Assembly: GCF_020966775.1 (NCBI RefSeq)
Contig: NZ_JAJKFV010000029.1
Coordinates: 427,001 to 491,000, forward strand
DNA: 64,000 bases
Direction of reading: 5' to 3'
Source: Rhodopirellula halodulae
GTDB taxonomy: Bacteria > Planctomycetota > Planctomycetia > Pirellulales > Pirellulaceae
Below, in pieces: positions 19,543 through 28,838 of the stretch. The notes under the pieces were generated by a model that did no database searches, was not told the origin of the DNA, and worked only from the letters and a program-made list of their open reading frames with translations. The translations under genes and the position numbers were made by a program. How positions within the stretch are numbered: position 1 is the stretch's first letter; every line of letters begins with the position of its first letter.

Positions 19543-21405
19543 TCACTCGCGTGGCAACGAAATGGACTCCGCGTACGCGAGTTCGCCGGTCCAACCGTTG
19601 TAGTATTGAAACACAATCTGCGGATGTGGGTAGGCGACCAGACGTTTGCCGCCTTGCTGAATTGGCATGTTGAAAACGTTGTTGACCTGGACCACGCAGA
19701 AGTGCGGGTAAAGCCGCTCCAGGCGTGGCAAGTCCGCCAGCACGTAACTGCTCCAGCGAATGTCGCACTCACGCGGACCAAACTGAAATTTGCCCGTTGC
19801 GGGACGGTCACTCTCGTCGAGTGCCGGCACGTGGTTCACGCTGTTGTGAGGTCCACAGCAGAACTCCCAAACATTGTCTGTGACTTGAATGGCGAAGCTG
19901 TTATGAAGGTCGCCCGTCATCACAAAAACCTGTTTGTCCATGTCATCCCAAGTATCGATCAACGCTTCTCGTTCATCGAGAAAACCAGTCCAGGCTTCTT
20001 CTTTGTTGGCTTCGTCGGCTTCGAACCCTCCGGCACCGCTGTGAGGAATCATCATGGGGACCGTGGAAATCAAAAATGTAAACGGTGCGTCGCTGGCCTT
20101 CATTTCGCGAAGCAACCATTCACGTTGATGTTCACCCAGCATCGAAACGCCTGGTTTGTCACGCTGCGAGACGTCATGCATGTCGCGGTCGCCTCGCGTG
20201 TCGAGCAGAAAAAAATCGCAGTTGGCGACTCGGAATTTGCCGTAGCTTCGTTGGCCGATGGAATAACTCACTTTGCCATCGGCTTTGGCAGGCATGTGCA
20301 ACCGAACGGTGTGTTCATCCACCACCTCCAAAATGTCATACACATAAGAATTCGCGTTGCCGTCGTCGGTGTCATACGCCATGTCGTTGACGCCGGCGGT
20401 GTCGGTTCCCCAGTGAACATGGAGATTTAGCATCTCATTCAGCGGTAACTGGTGAAAGTTGGTTTGCGGATCGACCAACAGATCGCTGCCCGCCTTCAGT
20501 GTCGCTGAACCAACATGCAAACGTTGTCGCGAGTCGAAGGGATTCGCCCATCCCAAGTAGTCATTCCAGGCGTAGGTGCCAATGTCTCGGAAAACGGTTC
20601 GGCGGTGACGCTTGCCGGCTTCGGAGGCTCCCCAAATGTCGTTGACCAGTTCATGGTCATCAAAGGTGAACATGGACGGCACGTTGCGATGCCAGTCAGC
20701 CAGGTCGTGGTTGCGTGAGAGGTAGAGTTTGTAGTTCTCCCAAACACCGGTCACCGTTGGCATCACTTGTACCGGGAAAGGAAGTCGAGCGATGCCTTGG
20801 GTCAGACGCCAAGCTTCCGCCGGGTACTCGCGCAGTTCTTCGTAGAGCCAATCGCCGTTCATGATGTGGAAGTGAACTTTGTCGGCCCAATCAGCATTGA
20901 GATGTTGGTAGGTGGGGCTGCTGTGTCCAATCCCGTGCAGCGGGTTCTGGTTGGCGCAAGAACCGATTTGGAATCGGAAGTTGAACAAGCCTTCTGGGTT
21001 GTGTTCGGAGCGAGAGTTTTCAGCGTCGGGTAGTGTTCGGAAACTGCCGTGTTCGCCTTGAGGGCGACCGTTTACAAAGATGCGGTAGTGATACCGAGTA
21101 TCGGGCTTAAGGTTTTTCAGCGAGACGACACCTGTGTTGTCATGCTCGATTCTCGTTTGAGCAGGTTCGCTGACATGGTCGGACAGGTCGCCGCCGTGTT
21201 GGCCCGGGGCCTGGGTGCCATAGTGGACGGTGAACTCACCGGAGTCGGAGGTGCGAGCCCATACGGGAACACTGGTTGCCGTCGGACGCCCCAGCATGGG
21301 ACCGTGGGTGAGCCGGTTGGGATCTCTCTGAGCCGATGCAACACTAGCATCGATGCAAACTGTAAGAAGGCAAACCGCGATGAATGTCAGGTTGGAAGGC
21401 TTCAT
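19543..21405 (-). CDS. PhoD-like metallophosphatase (alkaline phosphatase D family)
   Basis: This 620-residue secreted phosphoesterase is expected to release phosphate from mono- or diesters in the periplasm or outside the cell. A signal peptide ends around ASA|Q (residue 26). An N-terminal fibronectin-like domain (TSVPVWARTSD ... LKPDTRYHYRIFVNG) precedes the catalytic domain, as in the family. Metal-site motifs are visible: FQIGSCANQ, MNGDWLYEE, FTFDDHELVND near residue 250 and TGDLHNSF near 485. The protein is on the long side of the family. The downstream halogenase is on the same strand. No Pho-box could be recognised by eye in the 61 bp upstream spacer. Confidence 0.88.
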   Translation of the reverse strand: MKPSNLTFIAVCLLTVCIDASVASAQRDPNRLTHGPMLGRPTATSVPVWARTSDSGEFTVHYGTQAPGQHGGDLSDHVSEPAQTRIEHDNTGVVSLKNLKPDTRYHYRIFVNGRPQGEHGSFRTLPDAENSRSEHNPEGLFNFRFQIGSCANQNPLHGIGHSSPTYQHLNADWADKVHFHIMNGDWLYEELREYPAEAWRLTQGIARLPFPVQVMPTVTGVWENYKLYLSRNHDLADWHRNVPSMFTFDDHELVNDIWGASEAGKRHRRTVFRDIGTYAWNDYLGWANPFDSRQRLHVGSATLKAGSDLLVDPQTNFHQLPLNEMLNLHVHWGTDTAGVNDMAYDTDDGNANSYVYDILEVVDEHTVRLHMPAKADGKVSYSIGQRSYGKFRVANCDFFLLDTRGDRDMHDVSQRDKPGVSMLGEHQREWLLREMKASDAPFTFLISTVPMMIPHSGAGGFEADEANKEEAWTGFLDEREALIDTWDDMDKQVFVMTGDLHNSFAIQVTDNVWEFCCGPHNSVNHVPALDESDRPATGKFQFGPRECDIRWSSYVLADLPRLERLYPHFCVVQVNNVFNMPIQQGGKRLVAYPHPQIVFQYYNGWTGELAYAESISLPRE

Positions 21406-21466
21406 GGACGCAGCAAATCAATGGAGGATGGGATGACGGTCGCCCATTCTAGCTGCACCAGCCTGG

Positions 21467-22477
21467 TCACGGACAAGCGATGTGAATCACTTCCGCATCG
21501 GGTCCGTGGCAATCAAAAGTGTTGGCGAATTCGAATTCCAGGGTGGAGTGTCGAATATTGTGTTCGTCGCTGAGGTAAGTCTTGATACCATGTTTGATGG
21601 TCTCCATATCCTCAAACCGCGAAGGTTCCATCACCACATGAGCTTCCAAGGCTCGATGTGTTTCGTCGAGTTCCCAGAGGTGAACATGGTGAATGCCAAT
21701 CACACCATCGATGGAGCGAACAGCCGCGATCATTTCGTCAAACGGAAAATTCGCGGGGGCACCCTCCATCAAAATACGAGCGGCTTCGGGCAGCATCCGG
21801 GCGACTTGAAGCAAAATGTAAGCCGCGATCAGCAACGTCAGCAGCGGGTCCACCCATAGCCAGTCCAGGTAGATCACAGCCGCCGCGCCAATCAAGACGG
21901 CAACGCTGCCAGCCGCGTCCACCAAGTTGTGGATGAACGCCGCACGCACGTTGAGTGATCCCTTGCTCATCGCCCAAAGCAACAACGCGGTTCCCAAGTC
22001 CACGGCGAGTGCGATTCCTGCGGCAACCGCCATCAACCAGCCAATGATTGGTTGCGGGTCGAAGAAACGATGCACGGCTTCGTAGATCAGATAGCATCCG
22101 ACTACACCCAGCAACGTGAGGTTGATGGTTGCACCAATCAGCTCCGCTCGACGATATCCAAAGGTGTATCGCTGGTTGGCTTCTCTGCGGGCAATCCTTC
22201 TGGCGATGTAGGCGATGAGCAGTGAGTTCGCATCGCTGAAGTTATGAGCGGCATCGGACAGCAATGCCACGCTTCCTGAAAGCAATCCAGCGATGACCTG
22301 GGCGACCGTCAAAAATTGATTCAGCAGAACGGACCAGAGCAACCTCGCGTCACTAACGGAATTCAGTTTTCCGGCGGAGGTGAGCCCATGGTGGTGCGTT
22401 CCTTCACATGCATGGTCACTCTCGGCGGCGTCGCTACTTTGAGTTGCCGGGTCACAGGAGTGGTCGCAATTTCCCAT
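21467..22477 (-). CDS. Cation diffusion facilitator (CzcD/ZitB-like zinc efflux)
   Basis: This 336-residue inner-membrane antiporter probably exports Zn2+ (or Co2+/Cd2+) in exchange for protons. The His/Cys-rich N-terminal tail (GNCDHSCD, HACEGTHHH) resembles metal-sensing tails. Transport-site residues are in place: H78/D82 in TM2 (SDAAHNFSD) and H183/D187 in TM5 (HNLVD), the HxxxD pair typical of Zn/Cd transporters. The C-terminal cytoplasmic domain carries the family's HHVHLWEL stretch and a short Cys/His end (DCHGPDAEVIHIACP). The gene follows the ZIP transporter by 33 bp on the same strand, which suggests one operon for zinc balance. Confidence 0.92.
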   Translation of the reverse strand: MGNCDHSCDPATQSSDAAESDHACEGTHHHGLTSAGKLNSVSDARLLWSVLLNQFLTVAQVIAGLLSGSVALLSDAAHNFSDANSLLIAYIARRIARREANQRYTFGYRRAELIGATINLTLLGVVGCYLIYEAVHRFFDPQPIIGWLMAVAAGIALAVDLGTALLLWAMSKGSLNVRAAFIHNLVDAAGSVAVLIGAAAVIYLDWLWVDPLLTLLIAAYILLQVARMLPEAARILMEGAPANFPFDEMIAAVRSIDGVIGIHHVHLWELDETHRALEAHVVMEPSRFEDMETIKHGIKTYLSDEHNIRHSTLEFEFANTFDCHGPDAEVIHIACP

Positions 22478-22510
22478 GGTTCACATCGGCCTATTGAACA
22501 TTGGTTTGAA

Positions 22511-23500
22511 TCACGTTGCTAATGAGACGATGACGTCTTCGTCTAGCAACGTGTCGGGCTGAGTCGGATGGGTCGGCGGGACGATGGAATGATTGTGTCC
22601 AGGCAGGCTTTCAATTACGACTGCCAACGCCACGCCCAGCAACAACGCGGTGGTTAGTTTTAGTCGATCATGATCATGAAAGGCGACTTCTGGTAGCAAA
22701 TCCGACAACGCGATGCAGACAAAGAAGCCAGCTGAAAGAGCGAGACCCCAGCCTAACAAAGCATCCGTGTTGGACAGTTGTGTTGCACCAAAGTAGAACG
22801 CGATCGCACCGATGGGGCAGGCGACGGAGAAGGTCAAATTGACCATCGTACGCTGCGCCGATGTCCATCCACCCTTGCTCATGACAGACGTGATCGCAAA
22901 TGCATCCAATGGTTTGTGAAGTGCAATCGCCATGAACGTTCCAAGGCCTGCCAAACCCAACCATGGCGAATGCTGAGCCTCGGCGGCGATGCTGGCTGCC
23001 AACGCGACCCCGTCCATCAACGTGTGGAGCCCCAAACCGAACAGCATGCCGAGCCATCCCAGTGGTTTGCTGCTGAGACGATGAGATTTGGGAGATTGCG
23101 ATTCATTATCTTGATGTTCATGACTGGAATGATCGTGATCGTGCCGATGACTGTGTTCGTGGTCATGGCTGTGTCCGTGGTCATGGCCATGGGCGTGATG
23201 ATGTTCATGCGATTCCGCGTGCCCGTGGACATGCGTGTGGAAGGCTCGCAGCAGAATGAACATCGTGATGATGCCGATTAGAACTCCACCGCCCGCGTTG
23301 GAAGCCGAGCTGATTTTGTGCATCGAATGCGGCAGCAAATGCAGCATGGCGATTCCCAGCATCAAGCCGGCGACGAAACTCATCAGCAATTGCGTGCGAA
23401 GGTGAGTCATCCGCACCAGCGACGGCAGCCAACCGCCACTGACGGATGCTGTCATGATCAGCACGCAGTACACCGCGAGAAGAGATTCGGGGACAAACAA
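22511..23500 (-). CDS. ZIP family metal transporter with His-rich loop
   Basis: This 329-residue membrane protein of the ZIP family normally moves Zn2+ or other divalent metals into the cytoplasm. Three TM segments precede a long His/Asp-rich loop at about residues 88-130 (HTHVHGH ... HDHGHSHDHEH), a zinc-binding signature. The later helices contain the conserved metal-site motifs HTLMDG (159-164) and HKPLD. The called start is TTG at 23500. A GTG nine codons further in would cut into TM1. It lies between the ABC permease (39 bp upstream) and the CDF exporter (33 bp downstream). Pairing an importer with an exporter is unusual, see findings. Confidence 0.88.
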   Translation of the reverse strand: MFVPESLLAVYCVLIMTASVSGGWLPSLVRMTHLRTQLLMSFVAGLMLGIAMLHLLPHSMHKISSASNAGGGVLIGIITMFILLRAFHTHVHGHAESHEHHHAHGHDHGHSHDHEHSHRHDHDHSSHEHQDNESQSPKSHRLSSKPLGWLGMLFGLGLHTLMDGVALAASIAAEAQHSPWLGLAGLGTFMAIALHKPLDAFAITSVMSKGGWTSAQRTMVNLTFSVACPIGAIAFYFGATQLSNTDALLGWGLALSAGFFVCIALSDLLPEVAFHDHDRLKLTTALLLGVALAVVIESLPGHNHSIVPPTHPTQPDTLLDEDVIVSLAT

Positions 23501-23539
23501 GACACAGGCCGAAGCGGAAATTGGTCGCGGCGAAACGGT

Positions 23540-25195
23540 TCAATCTACGTCTTTGCTTCGTCCACGCAAGTGGAGTTGAACACCCAGCATCAGACCGCAA
23601 ATCCCCAGCACCATCGCGATGTGCATCATTGCCAAAGAGGCTTCTTGATAACGAGCTCCGCTGTGCAGTAGGCCAAAAAGCCGGGTGCCCGTTGTCGTCA
23701 CGCCGGGGGGGAGCACGGGCATTGCAGCGGGCACATCACCCGCCGACACGATCGCCACCGCCAAGCCGGCGATTGCCAATGGCCCGATCAGTCGAGGTCG
23801 TTCGAGGTTCCAGAAACGCCAAGCGATGGACCCGTCCATGCGTCCCGCCAACCAGGAGGGTTCATCGATCGCGTCGTAGCCGCTGCGCAGAATGGCGTAG
23901 GCCACCAACGTGCTGCGAACCCCAACCGCGAGCAGAGTTGGAATCAGCGTGTGAGTCGCCAACCGATCCAGTCCGGACAGTGGTAGCCGGAACAACGCGG
24001 CGACCGTCATCCCGATGACCGGACCGGGAATCAAAAACAACATGGTTCCGAGTGCATCAAAGAGGACGCCCACTCGTGGAAACGATCGGGCGCATCGCGC
24101 AAATGCAAATGCGATGGGAACCGTGAGCAGAATGCTGAACAACGCTAACTGGATCGTCCAAACAATCTCTTCGCGAAATAGCCCGGGAGCTTCGCTGATC
24201 GCTCGCATTGAGGCACTCCACTGGAAGGTTGCTTCACGTTGTCCATCGACGACTTCAACGGAATGTCCGGTTTGAATGACCAGGCCCACCAAGGGCAACA
24301 ACAGCAGCAAGGTCGAGAGCGAAACACCCACTGTCGCGACTAAACGCATCGGTGAGGTTGTTGAATCGTTCGGGGTGAGGGGCGGTTGCTGACTGTGAGC
24401 GGACGTTTCAGCGGCGACTTTCCAGCGACGACGATACAGTGCGAACCAAAGCAGAGCGGGGACACCACCGAGCACCATGGGGATGAGGGTGCTGACCAAC
24501 ACCGAGGTGGTGTCCGGATCCACGCTGTAGAACAGATAGAACTGATCGGCAACGGTTCGCACGCTGTGCAAATCCGCCACGCTCATCTCGGTCGAGGCCA
24601 GCACCATCACTCCAATCATCGCAGCAGTGATCCAGGGAAGGGCGATGGGGAAACGGACTCGCCACCAAGTCCCCGCTGGCGAAAAGTCGAGGGCTGCTTG
24701 CTGGATGGCGACCGATGAGATGCGACGTGTGCCCCAGGCGGTCGCCAAACCAACCATCGCGGCACCGTGCATGCCATGGATCCATCCCACCCACCAAAGG
24801 TTGCCGCCCGTCATGGTCGTGATCAACCAACCGAACTTGCCCGCGGTGGCTTCCCAGGCGGCCGCCAGCAAGATCAATGGCATCACCGAGCTCGTCAGCG
24901 AAACCAATGCCCACAACTGGACCAGTGGGTGTTTGGGCCGAAGCAGACTGACGCAAAAGGCCGCGGGGATTCCCAACAAAGCCGCGATGCTCGTCGACAC
25001 CGCGATCAGCTTCAGCGTGGTGGCGATGGCCGCGAACCAGTCATCGGCGAATTCCGGCGTGTTGCCGATGGCCAACAGCATTGGGGTTTCGGTCAGGATC
25101 GTGCCGGCGCCCTGCAGCGGCAAAGGTGCGGCCTGAACTTCAGACGCAGCCAAAATCCGAGTCAGGACCAACGCTGCGAACGGAATATTGCTCAT
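23540..25195 (-). CDS. ABC transporter permease with two fused permease domains
   Basis: This 551-residue inner-membrane protein has two binding-protein-dependent transport permease domains in one chain, like FbpB or ThiP. Each half has about six hydrophobic helices and an EAA-like loop (DFSPAGTWWRVRFPIALP in the first half, DEPSWLAGRMDGS in the second). A cytoplasmic linker with RRRWK lies in the middle. The start was put at ATG 25195 because the longer form would overlap the divergent UbiB-like gene start. An N-terminal stretch ending VQAA may be a first helix rather than a signal. No ATPase or substrate-binding protein gene is in the window, so the substrate is unknown. The metal transporters downstream hint at metal uptake. 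Confidence 0.8.
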   Translation of the reverse strand: MSNIPFAALVLTRILAASEVQAAPLPLQGAGTILTETPMLLAIGNTPEFADDWFAAIATTLKLIAVSTSIAALLGIPAAFCVSLLRPKHPLVQLWALVSLTSSVMPLILLAAAWEATAGKFGWLITTMTGGNLWWVGWIHGMHGAAMVGLATAWGTRRISSVAIQQAALDFSPAGTWWRVRFPIALPWITAAMIGVMVLASTEMSVADLHSVRTVADQFYLFYSVDPDTTSVLVSTLIPMVLGGVPALLWFALYRRRWKVAAETSAHSQQPPLTPNDSTTSPMRLVATVGVSLSTLLLLLPLVGLVIQTGHSVEVVDGQREATFQWSASMRAISEAPGLFREEIVWTIQLALFSILLTVPIAFAFARCARSFPRVGVLFDALGTMLFLIPGPVIGMTVAALFRLPLSGLDRLATHTLIPTLLAVGVRSTLVAYAILRSGYDAIDEPSWLAGRMDGSIAWRFWNLERPRLIGPLAIAGLAVAIVSAGDVPAAMPVLPPGVTTTGTRLFGLLHSGARYQEASLAMMHIAMVLGICGLMLGVQLHLRGRSKDVD

Positions 25196-25290
25196 AAAAG
25201 GTTGGTTTTCGAGGTCGAAAATTCGTCCGGCTCGACGATTTGCCGAATCGGCGATCACAATGGAACGACCGACCTCCTCAACGAACACTC

Positions 25291-26997
25291 ATGAAGTTGA
25301 CATCAATCCCACAGTTGTACCGCAATCTCCGTCGTGGACGCGAGATCCTGGTGGTGCTGCGCCGCTACGGGTTGGCGGATTGGATCAGTCGATCACGTCG
25401 GTTGCCGCTGCAGAATTGGATCAAGGATCGATCGGGCGTTCCGCTCACACAGTACACACGCGCTGAACGCATCCGTTTGGCGATCACCGAACTGGGGCCG
25501 ACCTTCATCAAAGTCGGCCAGGTTCTCGCCGCCCGCCCTGACTTGGTCGGCCACGAAATCTCCGAGGAACTCAAACAGCTTCGCAACGAAGTGTCGCCGG
25601 ATCCGATGGAGGTGGTGGAGTCGACGTTGACCGAGGAGTTGGGCAAGGACTTCCGCAAGCATTTCAAAAACATCGAACCCGCGCCGCTTGCCACCGCATC
25701 GATCGGCCAAGTTCATCGAGCGGAATTGATTGACGGAACGCGTGTGGTCCTCAAGGTCCAACGTCGCGGCATCGACAAAATGATGCGAGAGGATCTTGAT
25801 GTCCTCGAAGGGTTGGCTCAATGGGCGGATCACGTGGACGCCCTCGCCATGTGGGGACCATCGGATATGGTGCGTCAGCTCATGCCGATGATCCTGCGTG
25901 AGCTGGACTTCAACCGTGAACGCAGCAACCTCAAACAGTTCGCACAGATCCTGGAAACGGATCAAAAGGATATCGTCGTCCCCGCTGTCTTCGATCAGCT
26001 CTGCACGCGTCGCGTGTTGGTCATGGAGGAAATGGTCGGCGAACCGCTCGCGAAAATTTTTGAGCGGGACGGAATGACGCCGGACGAAACCTCAGACCTG
26101 ATGACTCGAGCGGACTTGCCTACGGATCTGGGGCGAACACTCGCCAGGACCTACCTTCGGATGGTCTTCGAAGATGGTTTTTTCCATGCGGATCCGCATC
26201 CCGGCAATTTGTTTTGTTTGAGCGACGGTCGTTTGGCGATTCTCGATTTTGGAATGACCGGACGCATCGATGAGGCGATGCGGGAATCCATTGAAGAAAT
26301 GCTGGCCGCGATCAATGCGGGAGACTGTCGACGATTGACCCGATTGATTCGTCGAGTCGGCAATCCGAGAGTGGACTTGGATCAATCCGCGTTGGAAATC
26401 GATGTCGCGGATTTTGTTGATACATACGGACGACAGACGCTGGACCGATTCGATCTGTCGGGGTGTCTGAATCAGCTCAGCGAGATCCTCCACCGACACG
26501 GAATTGGACTTCCCAACCAATCGGCTTTGCTGTTGAAAATGCTGATCTCGTTGGAGGGGACGCTGCGAGAAATCGGGGTCGGGTTCGATTCGCTCGACAT
26601 CGTTCGATCGTATCTGCGACGAGTGATGATTCGTCGTCTGACACCCGCCCGACGGCTGAGACAAGCGAGGCGAATCTATCTGGAAAGCGAGGCCTTTCTA
26701 GAGAACGCGCCGGAGCAACTGTTGTCGCTGATGAATCAAGCTCGTTTGGGGCAACTGCAAGTTCGATTGGAACCCAAACGATTCGCCCCCGTCGTGAACC
26801 GCTTGGTCGTTGGGTTGATGGCCAGCGCGGTCTTTTTGGGCTCGGCGTTGTTGTTGTCCTATGAAGTCGCACCAGTACTGTTTCCGGATCAACCGATGCT
26901 CGGGATCCAGCGGCTCAGTGTGCTGGGACTGTTGGGATTGATCGCCAGTTTCAGCGTGATGGTCGCACTTTGCCTCGCAATTTTGCGAAGCGAGTGA
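25291..26997 (+). CDS. ABC1/UbiB/AarF family atypical kinase-like protein
   Basis: This 568-residue membrane-anchored protein is of the UbiB/ABC1 atypical kinase family, whose bacterial members are linked to quinone or lipid handling. The signature motifs are present: KVGQ (74-77) in the N-terminal extension, a nucleotide-binding loop region (ASIGQVHRAEL), the Lys in VVLKVQRRG, ELDFNRE, HADPHPGN and LDFG. Two C-terminal hydrophobic helices (about 505-565) provide the anchor. ATG 25291 was chosen over the upstream in-frame start because homology begins there. It is divergent from the permease gene (95 bp spacer). No ubiquinone genes flank it. Confidence 0.9.
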   Translation: MKLTSIPQLYRNLRRGREILVVLRRYGLADWISRSRRLPLQNWIKDRSGVPLTQYTRAERIRLAITELGPTFIKVGQVLAARPDLVGHEISEELKQLRNEVSPDPMEVVESTLTEELGKDFRKHFKNIEPAPLATASIGQVHRAELIDGTRVVLKVQRRGIDKMMREDLDVLEGLAQWADHVDALAMWGPSDMVRQLMPMILRELDFNRERSNLKQFAQILETDQKDIVVPAVFDQLCTRRVLVMEEMVGEPLAKIFERDGMTPDETSDLMTRADLPTDLGRTLARTYLRMVFEDGFFHADPHPGNLFCLSDGRLAILDFGMTGRIDEAMRESIEEMLAAINAGDCRRLTRLIRRVGNPRVDLDQSALEIDVADFVDTYGRQTLDRFDLSGCLNQLSEILHRHGIGLPNQSALLLKMLISLEGTLREIGVGFDSLDIVRSYLRRVMIRRLTPARRLRQARRIYLESEAFLENAPEQLLSLMNQARLGQLQVRLEPKRFAPVVNRLVVGLMASAVFLGSALLLSYEVAPVLFPDQPMLGIQRLSVLGLLGLIASFSVMVALCLAILRSE

Positions 26998-27136
26998 TAT
27001 GGGGCGGTTCGCCATCGGTTGCCGGATCGCCAACATCAGAAATCACGTCATTGCAAAATTTTCGCGAAGCATTCGCGGCGCACGGGCTCTAGTCTGAATG
27101 TCTGTGCCCCATCCCGCGACTGCGAAGGCGAAGTCA

Positions 27137-28237
27137 ATGAAAACGAAAAGACACCGTGGTTCTTTCATGCTGCGGTTGATGGTGTTCGGATTCAGCGTGG
27201 CGGTGGGAGTGTTGGCGTTTTGGTTGCTCGGCTACATCGTTCGCGACATCGATCGTGTGAATGGGCCGAACTACACCCAGATGTTGGAGAGCCAGCTTCC
27301 GCAAGAGCTGCAAGACGAACGACGGTTACTCACGGCACAATTGAGTGAGCTGAAGCAACAGATTGCCGCGACGGAGCGAAGGCGTCAGCTAACGAGCCAA
27401 ACCACGCGTGATTCGCAGCAAACCATCAACCAATTGCTCGAGCTCAAACGCAACGCGGATGAAAACGAAACCTCCTTGAGTGACGGCCAACAGCAAGCAT
27501 TGACCGACAGCTTGCAGTTGTTTCTTGAAAACCAAAATCAAATTCAAACGCTCAACGCCGAGCTTTCCAGTCTGAACGACCAACTCGACCAGTTGCAGGC
27601 TGATCAAGAGGAGAATACGAAGGCGGTCGAACGAGCCAGTCGTCCTATTCGTGATGAGTACGACTCGCTCTTGCAGCGACATCAGTGGCGGTTGGCGGCG
27701 TACAAACTGGCGGTGTTGATTCCGCTGCTGTTGATTTTTGCTTGGCTGTTCGTGCGGCATGCTGGCGGCGCCTATTCCATGTTGGTGTATGCCTTTGGTG
27801 GTGCGGTCGTGATCCGCGTGTTGCTAGTCATGCACGACCATTTTCCCGCCATTTACTTCCGCTACATTTTGATCCTGCTTTCACTCGCCATTGCGACGGG
27901 AGTCTTGGTTCGTTTGTTGCGGTTGATGGCTCGCCCCAGTCGCGATTGGTTGGTGCGTCAGTACCGAGAGTCGTACGCTCATTTCTTTTGTCCCATCTGT
28001 GATCATCCAATCCAGCGAGGGCCTTTGAAATTTGCCGCTTGGACGCGGCGGTCGCTGAAGAAGCAAGCGCCGATCGCGGTTGATGGTGATTGGGACGCAC
28101 TGGACCAGCCTTACACTTGCCCGTGTTGCGAAACCACCTTGTTCGAGAAGTGCGAGACGTGCCAAGGAGTCCGGCATTCGTTGCTGCCGGCCTGCGAAAA
28201 ATGCGGTGCGGGCCAGGGCAGTGCATCAGCGGAGTGA
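27137..28237 (+). CDS. Membrane protein with coiled coil and C-terminal zinc ribbons, unknown function
   Basis: Not recognised as a named family. From the start at 27137 (preceded by a GAAGG-like ribosome site; an ATG at 27098 is possible) the 366-residue protein has an N-terminal TM helix (about 12-36), a long Gln/Glu/Leu-rich coiled coil (about 50-170), and a cluster of three or four TM helices (about 185-270). A cytoplasmic C-terminal tail carries paired cysteines: CPIC, CPCC, CETC and CEKC, spaced like two zinc ribbons. Such a layout suggests a membrane scaffold or sensor, which is an inference. It follows the UbiB-like gene on the same strand at 139 bp, so co-transcription is uncertain. 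Confidence 0.75.
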   Translation: MKTKRHRGSFMLRLMVFGFSVAVGVLAFWLLGYIVRDIDRVNGPNYTQMLESQLPQELQDERRLLTAQLSELKQQIAATERRRQLTSQTTRDSQQTINQLLELKRNADENETSLSDGQQQALTDSLQLFLENQNQIQTLNAELSSLNDQLDQLQADQEENTKAVERASRPIRDEYDSLLQRHQWRLAAYKLAVLIPLLLIFAWLFVRHAGGAYSMLVYAFGGAVVIRVLLVMHDHFPAIYFRYILILLSLAIATGVLVRLLRLMARPSRDWLVRQYRESYAHFFCPICDHPIQRGPLKFAAWTRRSLKKQAPIAVDGDWDALDQPYTCPCCETTLFEKCETCQGVRHSLLPACEKCGAGQGSASAE

Positions 28238-28257
28238 ACGCTGATTGAATGAGCAAG

Positions 28258-28710
28258 CTAGCTGAGCTCGGGAGGTAAACCGATGTCTTCGTTCCATAGC
28301 GACGGGGAGTTTTGAATGAACGAGGTCATCAGCTCGATGCAATTTGGATCATTCAAGATGGTCAGTTCCACTCCTCGGCTGCGAACATAAGCTTCGGGGC
28401 CTTGGAACGTTTTGTTCTCGCCCACCAAAATCCTCGGGATCTTGTAAAGCAAAGCCGCTCCGCTGCACATGTCACACGGTGAGAGGGTTGAGACCAGCGT
28501 GGATTGGGCATAGTCGGCCGCGGTCAATCTTCCAGCACGTTCGAGGCAATCCATTTCGGCGTGCAAAATCGCACTGCCATTCTGGATTCGTCGATTGTGC
28601 CCGCGAGCCACGATTTCGTCGCCGATGACGAGGACGGATCCAATCGGAATTCCTTGTTCTGTCAGTCCAATCCGTGCCTCTTCCAACGCGGCTTGCAAGA
28701 ATGGATTCAT
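28258..28710 (-). CDS. Fcy1-type cytosine/nucleoside deaminase
   Basis: This 150-residue zinc hydrolase of the cytidine/deoxycytidylate deaminase superfamily most resembles fungal-type cytosine deaminase. The zinc site reads HAEMD (His and catalytic Glu) plus SPCDMCSGA (two Cys). Other fitting stretches are IPIGSVLV, GHNRRIQNGSAILHAE, LLYKIPRI, GENKTFQG and the ending LWNEDIG. The likely reaction is cytosine to uracil plus ammonia for pyrimidine salvage. A related substrate is possible. ATG 28710 is the correct start. The frame runs open for another 164 codons upstream, but that part is antisense to the esterase gene. The 3' end nearly meets the convergent zinc-ribbon gene. Confidence 0.88.
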   Translation of the reverse strand: MNPFLQAALEEARIGLTEQGIPIGSVLVIGDEIVARGHNRRIQNGSAILHAEMDCLERAGRLTAADYAQSTLVSTLSPCDMCSGAALLYKIPRILVGENKTFQGPEAYVRSRGVELTILNDPNCIELMTSFIQNSPSLWNEDIGLPPELS

Positions 28711-28838
28711 GGTGAAGACTCCGTGGATGACAGCCGGAAAACGCTTGAGATTCTCAACGGGCGATTGGCATCGCTGATGCTCGCCCAAAGTATATTGCAA
28801 CACCCCCACCTCCATCTCCCACCTGAGAAAGAATCCGC

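Noticed and set aside
19479-19811. A 111-codon N-terminal extension of the halogenase
   Set aside because: It overlaps the PhoD-like gene in another frame. The Rossmann motif should lie close to the N-terminus, as it does with the GTG at 19478.
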